From contig NZ_CP084296.1 in assembly GCF_020271745.1 (NCBI RefSeq), forward strand, positions 2,356,001-2,420,000: a DNA stretch of 64,000 nucleotides, given 5' to 3'. Numbering within the stretch: position 1 is the stretch's first letter; every line of letters starts with the position of its first letter. Made by a program: the position numbers and the translations under genes. Positions 52,306 through 60,352 of the stretch are shown piece by piece. Source of the DNA: Providencia alcalifaciens. GTDB taxonomy: Bacteria; Pseudomonadota; Gammaproteobacteria; Enterobacterales; Enterobacteriaceae. The notes below the pieces were generated by a model. The model did no database searches and was not told where the DNA came from. It saw nothing but the letters and a program-made list of their open reading frames with translations.

Positions 52306-52854
52306 ATGAGATATCAATTAACATATGCGTATAGCCAATCAGCACAGTTTTATGGTGTTGAAACAAACTTAAGCCTAGAGCAATTTCAACAAGCTTGTGC
52401 TTATATTCAGTTAATTAGAGATAAGCTGCCTAGTTTTTCGTCTTCGGATGATTGTTTAGTTGAATGTGAAACTCTTTTTCTTCTTCAGATGTTTTATGGC
52501 TTTACGCCATTATATGAAAATAGAGAAATAGATGCGATTGTTGATGTTCATCATAACTGGGAATGTTATGTCATTGGTGGAAATTTGGCATCAATAAACC
52601 AATATGCAATATGTAATGCAAGCATTATTATGCTGGAATTTCTTCGCTATAAATTACAGGCAAAACTCAATACTTATACTAATGAGAGCGTAAAAGTTGA
52701 TTTAGCTCGGTTAGATTACTTATTAAGTGGCCATTTTTTAAAAAGAGAATGGGCACTGAGAGATGTTTATGGAAATGATCTTACGGGTATGCAATTTTTA
52801 AGAAGTGATAAAGTTGAATTAATATCTAAAGAACCTGTAGAAGCTGAAATGTAG
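52306..52854 (+). CDS. Hypothetical protein, 182 residues
   Basis: A soluble-looking protein with no signal peptide or transmembrane segment, with several aromatic clusters (MFYGFTPLYENRE, HHNWECYVIGGN) and a long helical stretch in the middle (IIMLEFLRYKLQAKL). Composition and codon use are AT-rich like the surroundings. No strong ribosome site is visible and no family is recognised. The long uninterrupted frame in AT-rich DNA and the balanced composition make it probably real. It stands alone, before an IS remnant. Confidence 0.6.
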   Translation: MRYQLTYAYSQSAQFYGVETNLSLEQFQQACAYIQLIRDKLPSFSSSDDCLVECETLFLLQMFYGFTPLYENREIDAIVDVHHNWECYVIGGNLASINQYAICNASIIMLEFLRYKLQAKLNTYTNESVKVDLARLDYLLSGHFLKREWALRDVYGNDLTGMQFLRSDKVELISKEPVEAEM

Positions 52855-52903
52855 CCAGATGAATTTTTTAATTTACAGAAAGCAAAAAACCATCACTAGG
52901 TGG

Positions 52904-52978
52904 AGTGACCCCCAATAGTTGGACAACTAATTGCTGGGGGGCTTTTTATGTCAAAATACAATCCTGATGTAAAAATTA
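52904..52978 (+). mobile_element. IS3-family (IS150-like) left-end remnant
   Basis: The end sequence TGACCCCCAATAGTTGGACA and the GGGGGGCTTTTTATGTC that follows match the left end and OrfA start of IS150-group elements. OrfA reads MSKYNPDVKIIIAY and then loses similarity. Only about 75 bp survive. Confidence 0.7.
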
Positions 52979-53040
52979 TCATTGCATATAGATGCTTATC
53001 AGAGATTCTGAGTATTTACCCTGTTGAGGTAAGCTTTATC

Positions 53041-53952
53041 TCAAAGAGTTAAAATACGCTCTGCAATTAAAGACATCAGTTTCGATGTATCGACATCGGT
53101 AATGATTTTACAATTCATCGTTTCCGAGCCGTGATGAGTAGCATTAGATGTGGTAGCAAAACTATGACCAAATAATTTCTTGGATTCATATTCAATAGTC
53201 ATTGAGCCATCAACACCTGAAAAAATTTCAGGTTGAATGAGGTAGGCTATAACGCAGGGGTCATGAAGAAAAGGATCAAATTCGGCATATCTTCGGCACA
53301 TTTCTGCCACGTTCTGAGCAATAACACCCCCTTTTTCCAAAGCAGTGCACAAACCCACTCTTATATCAGCTTTACTCGTTACATCCAAACCAAGCATAGT
53401 AATATGTCGTGCGCTATCAAAAACAATATGAGCCGCATGGGGGTCTACATAAAAATTAAACTCAGCGGCTGGCGTTATATTTCCCTGTGTAAATGCAGCT
53501 CCCCCCATGACGACAATATCTTTTACATTATCAACTAATTTTGGTTCTTTAATGATAGCGATTGCAATATTAGTGAGAGAGGCTATTGCGCATAATGTTA
53601 TTTCACCAGGATTTGACATGACAGAATCAATAATAAAGTCTACCGCATGACCAGAATCATTTTGATGCTCAGAATCCGGTAGAAGTACCCCAGCTAGCCC
53701 ATCTGTACCATGAACATTAGTTTTATTTCCAGTTTTGCTCATTAATGGACGTTCACAGCCTTTTGCTAGAGGAATATCCAGCCTATTCGCTAATGTAAGT
53801 AGTTTTTTTGTATTATTGTGAACCTTTTCTAACTCTACATTCCCAGCGACTGTCGTTATCCCGATTAACTCGATTTCTGGTGATGCTATAGCGAGAAAAA
53901 TAGCTACCGCATCATCAACGCCAGGATCACAATCTATTATTATTTTATGCAT
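53041..53952 (-). CDS. Inosine-uridine nucleoside hydrolase
   Basis: 303 residues. The N-terminal calcium-binding motif is IIIDCDPGVDDAVAI, and the family core is VVMGGAAFTQGNITPAAEFN, FYVDPHAAHIVFDS and DPCVIAYLI. It hydrolyses ribonucleosides to base and ribose in the cytoplasm. It is about the size of E. coli RihA/RihB, but which substrates it prefers cannot be read from sequence. GGAG lies upstream of the ATG. It is a single gene with no transporter beside it. Confidence 0.9.
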   Translation of the reverse strand: MHKIIIDCDPGVDDAVAIFLAIASPEIELIGITTVAGNVELEKVHNNTKKLLTLANRLDIPLAKGCERPLMSKTGNKTNVHGTDGLAGVLLPDSEHQNDSGHAVDFIIDSVMSNPGEITLCAIASLTNIAIAIIKEPKLVDNVKDIVVMGGAAFTQGNITPAAEFNFYVDPHAAHIVFDSARHITMLGLDVTSKADIRVGLCTALEKGGVIAQNVAEMCRRYAEFDPFLHDPCVIAYLIQPEIFSGVDGSMTIEYESKKLFGHSFATTSNATHHGSETMNCKIITDVDTSKLMSLIAERILTL

Positions 53953-54831
53953 TTTTACTCCTTGGTTTATATTTTGTTAATTAAGGATTTAAAGGTATTA
54001 AGAATTAAAACTAAAATTCATATATTATTTAAATAATCTGGATTTAGAGCATGTGAAAGCTAAAGATAGAAGAAGTGTAACAATAACCATAAAGATGGTT
54101 TATTATTTATATTGCCAAAAAATATCTTTATTAGAATATTTAATTATGAATATCTGGGACTATGTCATCAAGAGTGGTTAGTCCAATTCTGATGATTAAA
54201 ATAATAAGAGTACCAATGATTTTTTTTTAGAAAAATATTTTTATCGATAGGTTGTTCCGTTTTATGTGTCTTTTTTGAAAATTAAGAAAACATATAGTGA
54301 AAATAAAAATATGATATAAGTATCATGATGTTAATAGATCTTAATCTTGAAGAGTGGATTTAATTTCTCCTTATGAAATTAAAAATAAAAAATTATGATA
54401 AAGTTAATTTGGTTAAAATTGCGATTTTAATAAGTTATATCGGTTATCAAAAATTGAATTTTAGAATTAATTTTTCATTGTATAAATAATTCAAAGTTAG
54501 AACTATGGAAATATAATAATCTAAAAAATGCTATTTTGTTGATTATTTTTTAAAAGATAACCCTAGAAATGTGAATTTCATCGCATTTATAAACTATTTA
54601 TCAAGTAGAATCGCTTTTTTCATGAAAAAACAAAATTTAAATCAAGCGGAATTAAATAGGATTATATTTTGTTTTCAATGAAAATTTCAATTAATCAGTT
54701 AGGTATTTTTCATACAAGCTAGAGTGTCGTTACGTATTTTCTAAGTTTTTACAAAGAATACTCTTTTTACATTCGCGTTCGTTTGTCGATGAATATAAAT
54801 TATGCAGTAGCCTAATGAGCGTTATTTTATA
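53953..54831. other. Very AT-rich gene-free region
   Basis: About 880 bp with no credible frame or structured element. It should contain the nucleoside hydrolase promoter near its left end. Composition is among the most AT-rich of the window, consistent with acquired or decayed DNA. Confidence 0.5.
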
Positions 54832-54963
54832 ATGACTGTGTTTACCATTTATTGGGAGGGTTTAGTTTTTAGTGAACGTTTAAGCTTACTTTTCCGAGGG
54901 GTTAAGTTCGGTAGGTACTACCGTGAAGCGATTATGCTGATGAGGGAAAGTGATATTCACTGA
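54832..54963 (+). CDS. Possible small protein, 43 residues
   Basis: A frame from ATG to TGA encodes MTVFTIYWEGLVFSERLSLL followed by FRGVKFGRYYREAIMLMRES and four more residues. It stands out from the surrounding AT-rich, stop-filled sequence by a coding-like composition and higher GC. No ribosome site is evident. It may be a fragment of a larger gene. Function unknown. Confidence 0.3.
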   Translation: MTVFTIYWEGLVFSERLSLLFRGVKFGRYYREAIMLMRESDIH

Positions 54964-55100
54964 TAAACCAATAAGTTAATGGTATAGAAAGCAAAGCCGT
55001 CGCTAGGGCGGGTTCTTTAAATTATGGTGCCCTGGCTCAAAATGAAACTCGCAGTATAGTTGATATATATATCTATAATTATCGAAAATCAAAAATAAAA

Positions 55101-55120
55101 GAGCCCTCGTTAGGGCCCCT
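55101..55120. terminator. Terminator-like hairpin
   Basis: Short stem GCCCT/AGGGC with a four-base loop, preceded by an A-rich stretch on plus. It would act on the minus strand, downstream of the OsmC fragment. Confidence 0.45.
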
Positions 55121-55191
55121 AGATGTTTTGCTCGCCATATAGTTAGTGGCAGAGAAATTGATCCGAGAGTAACAGTATTTCATTCCCCATA

Positions 55192-55219
55192 GGGGCGGTG
55201 GTTGTTATAAGACCGCCCC
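55192..55219 (-). terminator. Hairpin after the OsmC fragment
   Basis: 8-bp GC-rich perfect stem GGGGCGGT/ACCGCCCC with a 12-nt loop, 31 bp past the OsmC stop. No U-tract follows. It is probably the original 3' hairpin of the OsmC gene. Confidence 0.55.
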
Positions 55220-55250
55220 ATATTTCAGATCAAAGTAATGATGTGATATT

Positions 55251-55571
55251 TTATACGTCGGATGATATTAATGCATTACCAGTTACTGTGATTTGAACCC
55301 CAGCATCTTTTAGCAGGTTTCCAATCATGCATGATTTATCTGCACCCACTATCAGGGTTTGAGCACTAGATAACTGTTCTGGCGTAGCATCTTCAGATAG
55401 TGCAATATCAACCATATGTTTGATCTTCAGATTGGATTTCTGCGTACCTGCCAATTCTGAGCGCAACGAAATGCTCGTTGCCGGAATTTTGTTGCCCTGC
55501 AGCATGGCAGCAAGTGTCATTAAATAGCATGACGCTGCAGATGCCGCGAGCAGTTGCTTGGGATTTGTCAT
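55251..55571 (-). pseudogene. OsmC/Ohr-family protein, N-terminally truncated
   Basis: 106 residues from the first ATG. Similarity continues about six residues upstream (ARIGK) before an in-frame stop. Family landmarks are TNPKQLLAASAASCYLMTLA, with the first redox cysteine, and ADKSCMIGNLL with the second. The usual N-terminal beta-sheet of about 40-50 residues is missing. OsmC proteins reduce organic hydroperoxides. With the N-terminus replaced by resolvase sequence, this copy is probably inactive. Confidence 0.75.
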
Positions 55572-55592
55572 TTTACCTATACGCGCCTTATT

Positions 55593-55676
55593 TTATTGTC
55601 TTTTAAGTATCAAGGCATCATGTTGTAACTCCAGATTTTGATCCTGAGTCGAGACTCGTGCATAGCCAATCAACAT
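55593..55676 (-). mobile_element. Serine resolvase/invertase N-terminal fragment
   Basis: The frame starts MLIGYARVSTQDQNLELQHD, the catalytic-serine N-terminus of Tn3-type resolvases and DNA invertases. It diverges after about 22 residues and stops at residue 27. Its ATG overlaps the stop of the TetR fragment and it ends just upstream of the OsmC fragment, so it marks a recombination junction left by a transposon. Confidence 0.85.
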
Positions 55677-56020
55677 GTTTTTTCTCCCGCCTCTAAAGTT
55701 CTGAGGCTGTCGAGCATGACTTCTGAGACACGCAGCACTTCTTTTTCAATCTGTGTTGTGAGCAGATCTGCATTTGTGAAATCGGGTAACTCGACAAGTA
55801 TCGCCTCCAGAACGCAGTACTGAGGCATTTCGGTACGTTTTGCATTCCACGGACTGTTCTTTAATGTGTCCCAATACGCTTTCTGGAACGCTGCATTTTG
55901 CCCCATTAGCCACAATTCGAAGCGTAAGGCTTTATGGTTCAAAACAATGCCGTTAGGATGCCCCTCTAAAAGGCACCTCAACCGCTGGATTAGATTATTA
56001 TGGGAGGCGTGGAAGTATAA
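55670..56020 (-). pseudogene. TetR-family regulator remnant
   Basis: The C-terminal effector domain of a TetR-like protein (HNNLIQRLRCLLEGHPNGIV, RFELWLMGQNAAFQKAYWDT, VLEAILVELPDFTNADLL) without its DNA-binding domain. An in-frame stop lies just upstream at 56021. The last codons come from the upstream flank of the resolvase gene. It may once have controlled the adjacent OsmC gene. Confidence 0.65.
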
Positions 56021-56194
56021 TCAAAAATATGCGTCGTAAGCCCCGTTACACAGAGGTTCAATAGCAGATTGCTGTCGGCCACTATACGGATATTAAAAAC
56101 ATGCTTATTTATTATTTGTAACAACCTCGTTTATACCCTCATTCTTCTCCAGCGGTAGGAAAATAAGTAATTTCCGTCAGGGTGAAAGTACAAT
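56021..56194. other. Short gap between TetR remnant and toxin B gene
   Basis: Contains TATACCCTC at 56132-56140, similar to a pair of repeats near the right edge (63869-63889), and an unassigned short frame beginning MRRKPRYTEVQ on plus. No terminator of normal form was found after the toxin operon. Confidence 0.35.
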
Positions 56195-56521
56195 TTAGCT
56201 TGACGTTGCTTTTCGTTCTATTCCAAGAGTGTCCCCATTTGAAAGGATACATACATTTACAGGTTGCTGTGTCAAATATGCAACTTTAAGTATATCATAC
56301 ATAAAGTTAATACCTTGTATGGCTGAGGGTTGTATATAATACCAGACTGAGCCTTTTCCACTTACCCTGTAATTTATATAACCTATATTGGTTGCATTAT
56401 ATTCAAGAACAGTTCTCTTTGCTAAATAAGTCCCTTTCTCTATTCTACAGATGTTTTCTAAATTGTTACCATTTGCATAACTAAAAAAAGGTATAAATAA
56501 AGCCAATAATAATTTTTTCAT
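56195..56521 (-). CDS. AB5 toxin B subunit (CtxB/EltB-like)
   Basis: 108 residues with a signal peptide ending SYA at residue 16, giving a mature chain of about 92 residues. Mature Cys9 and Cys75 (residues 25 and 91) fit the CtxB disulphide. The mature N-terminus NGNNLENIC has the same spacing to the cysteine as CtxB TPQNITDLC. The helix and last strands, FMYDILKVAYLTQQPVNVCI, parallel CtxB RMKNTLRIAYLTEAKVEKLC. It should form the pentameric, glycan-binding ring that delivers the A subunit. It starts 19 bp after the A gene with GGAGG at 7 nt. The B family is assigned by motif and context; the receptor is unknown. Confidence 0.85.
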   Translation of the reverse strand: MKKLLLALFIPFFSYANGNNLENICRIEKGTYLAKRTVLEYNATNIGYINYRVSGKGSVWYYIQPSAIQGINFMYDILKVAYLTQQPVNVCILSNGDTLGIERKATSS

Positions 56522-56540
56522 GTTAAAACCTCCGGTAAAC

Positions 56541-57446
56541 TCAATTAATAGGAATTAAGGTTTCATATAAAATGCTCTTAATTAAAGTTTTGAATAATTT
56601 CTCCCGTTCTTTTCCTTTTATTACAATTTTATGAATCGCTGGGCAAATCGGCGATGTCAATGAAGCGTAACGCGGATTTATGCATCCGTCCGGAGAATAA
56701 CTTGCGGGAACCAATGTATTAACCATTTCATTAAGATCCTCGACCCAAAGATTATTAATTTCCGCTATATAATTTATCTCAACATTCTCTGGATTATAAA
56801 TAGATGCATCAAGGAAACCCAAGTTGGGATTACTTGGCTGTCGATCCCATGAAGGATTCGGAATAGTACCCAAACGAGTAAAGTTACGAAAAGTCCTAAT
56901 GGAACCATCGGTATTAAATATTCCCTGCGCCGCGATCAGTGTAGCACTGACTACCCTGTTATTAGGAATGAAACCCCTTGCAGCCCACTCTCTTTGGTCT
57001 TCGTAACGGTCTCTTACATCAATCAAAAGCTGCGCTTCAATAAGATTTCGGTTGGGGTCACGGAATCCATTCATCCAGCTTGTACTAATAAGATGATTGA
57101 GCGATGCGGGAATTGAATAGAAGTTTTGTTCGGGCACTATCTGGTAAACCCAGTAAGGCTCGCTATACCCTGGATTTAAGGGGTCCTCTTCTGCATGAAC
57201 AGAACCTAGCGCGGCAGCAATAAACTCGTTCTCAGAGGTTGATACATAACCTGAATTATTTCCACCGCGGTTTCCACCAATAAGATGTTGTATGATATTA
57301 AAGTTTGTCCCTCTTGATACAAAGCCATTAGCAAAAATATAATCAGGGTTTCGCATATCTCCTCTATAAACAAATGGAAGGTCTACAGCAAATGCATTCC
57401 CTATAGTTATAATAAAAATACTAAGTGTGTATATTATACATTTCAT
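56541..57446 (-). CDS. AB5 toxin A subunit, pertussis-like ADP-ribosyltransferase
   Basis: 301 residues. The signal peptide ends FA at residue 20. ADP-ribosyltransferase motifs are all present: Arg28 in FVYRGDMRNPDYIFANGF, His54 in NIIQHLIGG, Ser69-Thr70-Ser71 in SGYVSTSENE, and Gln151-x-Glu153 in EDQREWAARGFIPNNRV, the QxE layout of pertussis toxin S1 (Gln127, Glu129). S1 has a Cys at the equivalent of residue 61-65 and this protein does not. Its only mature cysteines are Cys255 and Cys268, bracketing a loop with Arg259, followed by a 33-residue tail, like the nickable A1-A2 loop of cholera toxin. There is no KDEL-like C-terminus. AGGAG lies 7 nt upstream. It probably modifies a host G protein. 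Whether its target is G-alpha-i or another protein is unknown. Confidence 0.9.
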   Translation of the reverse strand: MKCIIYTLSIFIITIGNAFAVDLPFVYRGDMRNPDYIFANGFVSRGTNFNIIQHLIGGNRGGNNSGYVSTSENEFIAAALGSVHAEEDPLNPGYSEPYWVYQIVPEQNFYSIPASLNHLISTSWMNGFRDPNRNLIEAQLLIDVRDRYEDQREWAARGFIPNNRVVSATLIAAQGIFNTDGSIRTFRNFTRLGTIPNPSWDRQPSNPNLGFLDASIYNPENVEINYIAEINNLWVEDLNEMVNTLVPASYSPDGCINPRYASLTSPICPAIHKIVIKGKEREKLFKTLIKSILYETLIPIN

Positions 57447-58366
57447 ACAGCGACTCCTGTAATGACTTCATCACTCCGTCCGCAGCAAAACTATACCCGG
57501 TTTAGATTGCATGTATTCTATAAACAACGTGTTATACTGGATACACTAATCCGTTTAACGATTAAGAGCTTCATGATGTGCTGAATTGATAATGTGATAA
57601 CGTTGTAATCATTAAATTACATGACGCAGAATTATGAACGCTTTTCTTTTGGGTCGCGTGAAAAACTACCCCTAACCATTTGGTTTTTTATCTTATTTTA
57701 TATAAGGTTAAACTCACTAACTTGGAAATTATTAGGGGAACCAATGGCTTTGGGCTCATATATAATTTATATTCTAGAAATAAAAATAAATATCGTTGTA
57801 AATGTTAAAAATAATTATTAGTTTTTATGTGGTTATAGGTATTTAATTTTAATTAAAATAGCTTTTCATTAATAATAAATTCAATTTACCATGGCTGATT
57901 TATGTTATTATTGGTGAATGTATAAAATATAGATAATTGAAACTTAAAAATCAAACTTAAAAAATAAAAATAAATTTATGAGGGTTATACGCTGGAAGTG
58001 CCGAAATTCTCATTACCCTAATTTTAGCTCTATAACTCAAAAATCCAAATCAATAATTTAATTGCTATTTTGGAAGGTATAATGGCCATTCAGCAATATG
58101 GAGTTCTACACCGGAAACCTAGATATTTCCACTACTAGTAATGTAGGGGTTGCTATATAAACAACTGATTGATTTATTGATTGATTGATAGCCATTAAAA
58201 CTGTAATGGTCAGCAAATTCTGTAAAAGATCTAATCGGTATTTTTAAGTTCATGATATTTTTGATGGTGTGTTAAATAACCAATCGTTGAATGGCATCAA
58301 TAATAATTGTAAAACTGAATATAATGTTCAACTTCACAGATGGTCGTGTATTCAATATAGAGATCA
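57447..58366. other. AT-rich region upstream of the toxin operon
   Basis: About 920 bp. The toxin promoter should lie near 57480-57560 on minus; TTGTTT (57520-57526 region) with TAAACC 17 bp downstream is one weak candidate. A 66-codon frame at 57621-57821 looks non-coding. Short TTGATT/GATTGATT repeats occur at about 58166-58190. No phage, repressor or antiterminator genes of the kind that flank other AB5 toxins were seen. Confidence 0.45.
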
Positions 58367-58530
58367 TCACAATAGGTAGTATTCACGCTCTATGAATGTA
58401 CCGATGATTTTGTCATGCATTTCAGGTGACTTCGAGTAACCTAGCGTTTTACGGTTAAGTCGCTTTAAGCGATTTCTTAAGTTCAAATTCTCTCTTTCTA
58501 TTCGTTTTCGTTGTGTATAATTTCTCCTAT
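58367..58530 (-). mobile_element. IS1-family transposase C-terminal remnant
   Basis: The minus strand encodes IERENLNLRNRLKRLNRKTL followed by GYSKSPEMHDKIIGTFIERE and a stop. This aligns with the C-terminus of IS1 InsB (RLKRLNRKT... EKVIGTFIE...). Upstream similarity is lost. No IS1 inverted repeat was found on the right. Confidence 0.85.
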
Positions 58531-58719
58531 AATTTACCCTATATTATAGGTTAATCACTGGGTTGAATACATAATCCAAAATATCCACATTGAATTTATG
58601 ACCAGAAACTAAAAAACACCCACGCTAATTTTTATTTTTCATAATTATTTATTTTAAATAATTATGACTATACTCATAGAGCAGTTATATTCTTTATATC
58701 CTAATGAAGGAGATTTAAA

Positions 58720-58968
58720 ATGAAACGTTCAATTAAAAATCTTGCTCAGTTTGGTTGTGCCTTAGTGATATTGGTAGCGTTGCCTTCTTACGCTGCTAAA
58801 TATTATTGTAATGGGGGCTATGGTGATGCTACCGATGCGGGTCTATGGGATTCTTTTTTTAATGCTAACAGCGAATCTGATGCTGCTAATCAAGCAAAAA
58901 AGAAATACATGGGAACCACGCCTGGCTCTTATGTCACCGTTCAGCAGTGTAAAAAAATAAGCGATTAA
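58720..58968 (+). CDS. Small secreted protein, 82 residues
   Basis: GAAGGAG lies upstream of the ATG. A signal peptide (ALVILVALPSYA) ends at about residue 25, leaving a mature chain of about 57 residues starting AKYYCNGGYGDATDAG and ending VTVQQCKKISD. Two cysteines near the ends could form one disulphide. I do not recognise the family. It is a probable periplasmic or exported peptide. It stands alone between an IS1 remnant and an inverted-repeat element. Confidence 0.72.
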   Translation: MKRSIKNLAQFGCALVILVALPSYAAKYYCNGGYGDATDAGLWDSFFNANSESDAANQAKKKYMGTTPGSYVTVQQCKKISD

Positions 58969-58989
58969 TTTACTTGTATTTTTATACTC

Positions 58990-59068
58990 TGTTGCAAAGC
59001 TTGGTTATTATAAAATAAGTATCACTCAGAAAATACACAAAAATAGAGTTAAATTAAGCTTTGCAACA
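58990..59068. repeat. Short element bounded by 13-bp perfect inverted repeats
   Basis: TGTTGCAAAGCTT (58990-59002) and AAGCTTTGCAACA (59056-59068) enclose 53 bp of AT-rich sequence. The outer CTGTTGCAAA resembles the ends of IS6-family elements. It may be a miniature inverted-repeat element or a long terminator hairpin for the small secreted protein gene. Confidence 0.55.
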
Positions 59069-59360
59069 ATTTTATTGGATATCTTTTCATATCTGTCCAT
59101 CATAATTAATGATTCAAATAAAAAATAATGCCATTCCTCATTTATCTTTATTTAAAAACAATCGTTTGATTACTGAAAATAAACATAATGAATATATAAA
59201 AAATTAGAATGTGAATTTCCCTTATATTACCAGCAACATAGTTAAATTACGCCAAATAGGTGTTAAGTTTTATACAAAATGATTTGTTATATTCCGAAAA
59301 ATATAATAATACTCATTATTCATTTATTGATTTAATTGTTCCAGAGCGAGAATCATTTTG
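59069..59360. other. Intergenic region upstream of DUF1460 gene
   Basis: About 290 bp of AT-rich sequence without frames. It presumably contains the promoter of the next gene. No clear signal was chosen. Confidence 0.4.
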
Positions 59361-60167
59361 ATGATAATAAGAAAACTAATGACAATGTTATCACTAGGGC
59401 TTTCAATAATATCCTGCAGCTCTCAACAACCAACGTATCCTATCGTCATGACCGATAATACTAAAGAAAGAATTAATCAGATTATTGAGTCTGAAATAAT
59501 TCCCAATCCATCACTCTCTCAAAGAGATTTAATTGGCCCGATCTCTGCAAAATTTTTAGGGACGCCTTATCTTGCGGATACGCTAATTGGTGGGCCAAAA
59601 CAACAAGAATCTCTTGTCGTCAATTTTGAAGGGGTGGATTGTTTTACTTACCTTGATTATGTGCTTGCGTTGACTCAATCACAGGATGAGGCTTCTTTTT
59701 TAAATGCATTAGTCAAAGTGCGCTACAAAAATGCAGAGGTAAGTTATTATCATCGAAAACATTTCTTTACGGATTGGTTCGCAGAGTTACCCAAAAATGC
59801 AATTGATATCACATCCACACTCACACCAAATACCATCACACTAACCAAACAATTGAATCAAAAATCCGATGGCAGTGAATATATTAAAGGCTTGGGCGTA
59901 ACGTCACGTAGCGTGACTTATATCCCAGGAAGTTTAATTACGCAACAAATCCTCAACAATTTACAGCAAGGCGATTTTATTGGGGTGTACTCGCCAATTG
60001 ATGGGTTAGATGTTTCTCATACAGGATTAGTGATTAAAAAGAATGGGAACGTTTTTTATCGCAATGCTTCATCATTATCAAAAAATAACAAAGTCGTTGA
60101 TACTCCCTTTATTGAGTACATGCAATCTAAACCCGGCATCATTGTGTTAAGAGCATTAAAGCAATAA
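59361..60167 (+). CDS. DUF1460 lipoprotein, predicted cell-wall amidase/peptidase
   Basis: 268 residues. The signal sequence ends at a lipobox-like LSIISC, so it is probably a lipoprotein. DUF1460 proteins have an NlpC/P60-related fold. Candidate catalytic residues are Cys in FEGVDCFTYLDYVLALT and His in GLDVSHTGLVIKKNG, with YRNASSLSKNNKVVD closing the site. The family acts on peptidoglycan amide bonds. It precedes NagZ-like and AmiD-like genes, forming a cell-wall degradation cluster, but its GC content is lower than theirs. Confidence 0.8.
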   Translation: MIIRKLMTMLSLGLSIISCSSQQPTYPIVMTDNTKERINQIIESEIIPNPSLSQRDLIGPISAKFLGTPYLADTLIGGPKQQESLVVNFEGVDCFTYLDYVLALTQSQDEASFLNALVKVRYKNAEVSYYHRKHFFTDWFAELPKNAIDITSTLTPNTITLTKQLNQKSDGSEYIKGLGVTSRSVTYIPGSLITQQILNNLQQGDFIGVYSPIDGLDVSHTGLVIKKNGNVFYRNASSLSKNNKVVDTPFIEYMQSKPGIIVLRALKQ

Positions 60168-60277
60168 AAAAGGAAATAGAGATGACCAATTGATTAATTC
60201 ATTACATTTCTCCTTGTTGTTTATTTTTCATTTAATAAATTCGCAATTTGCCATTGTCCTATAACTGATACAAACAA

Positions 60278-60325
60278 AATGACAGGTTGCCCTGAGGCTT
60301 TGGGGATATCTTTTCTCCTGTCATT
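60278..60325. promoter_or_regulatory. Inverted repeat upstream of the GH3 gene
   Basis: 9-bp perfect arms AATGACAGG (60278-60286) and CCTGTCATT (60317-60325), 28 bp before the GH3 start. It could be a widely spaced operator or a leader hairpin. Confidence 0.4.
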
Positions 60326-60352
60326 AACTGGTCTTTAAAAAGGAGATTTACT

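Noticed and set aside
53953..55250. tRNA, rRNA, riboswitch or CRISPR in the gene-free stretch
   Set aside because: I looked for cloverleaf ends, 5S-like segments and regularly spaced repeats and found none convincing; only short hairpins near 55100 and 55192.
56541..57446. Metalloprotease or cytolethal-distending-type reading of the toxin A gene
   Set aside because: No HExxH or DNase I motifs; the ordered R, STS and QxE motifs fit ADP-ribosyltransferase only.
57621..57821. 66-codon frame upstream of the toxin operon
   Set aside because: No ribosome site, no family features, and a low-complexity end in very AT-rich sequence; probably chance.
58081..58140. Short frame MAIQQYGVLHRKPRYFHY resembling a DUF2278 start
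   Set aside because: Only 18 codons and the similarity is too short to support a gene fragment.
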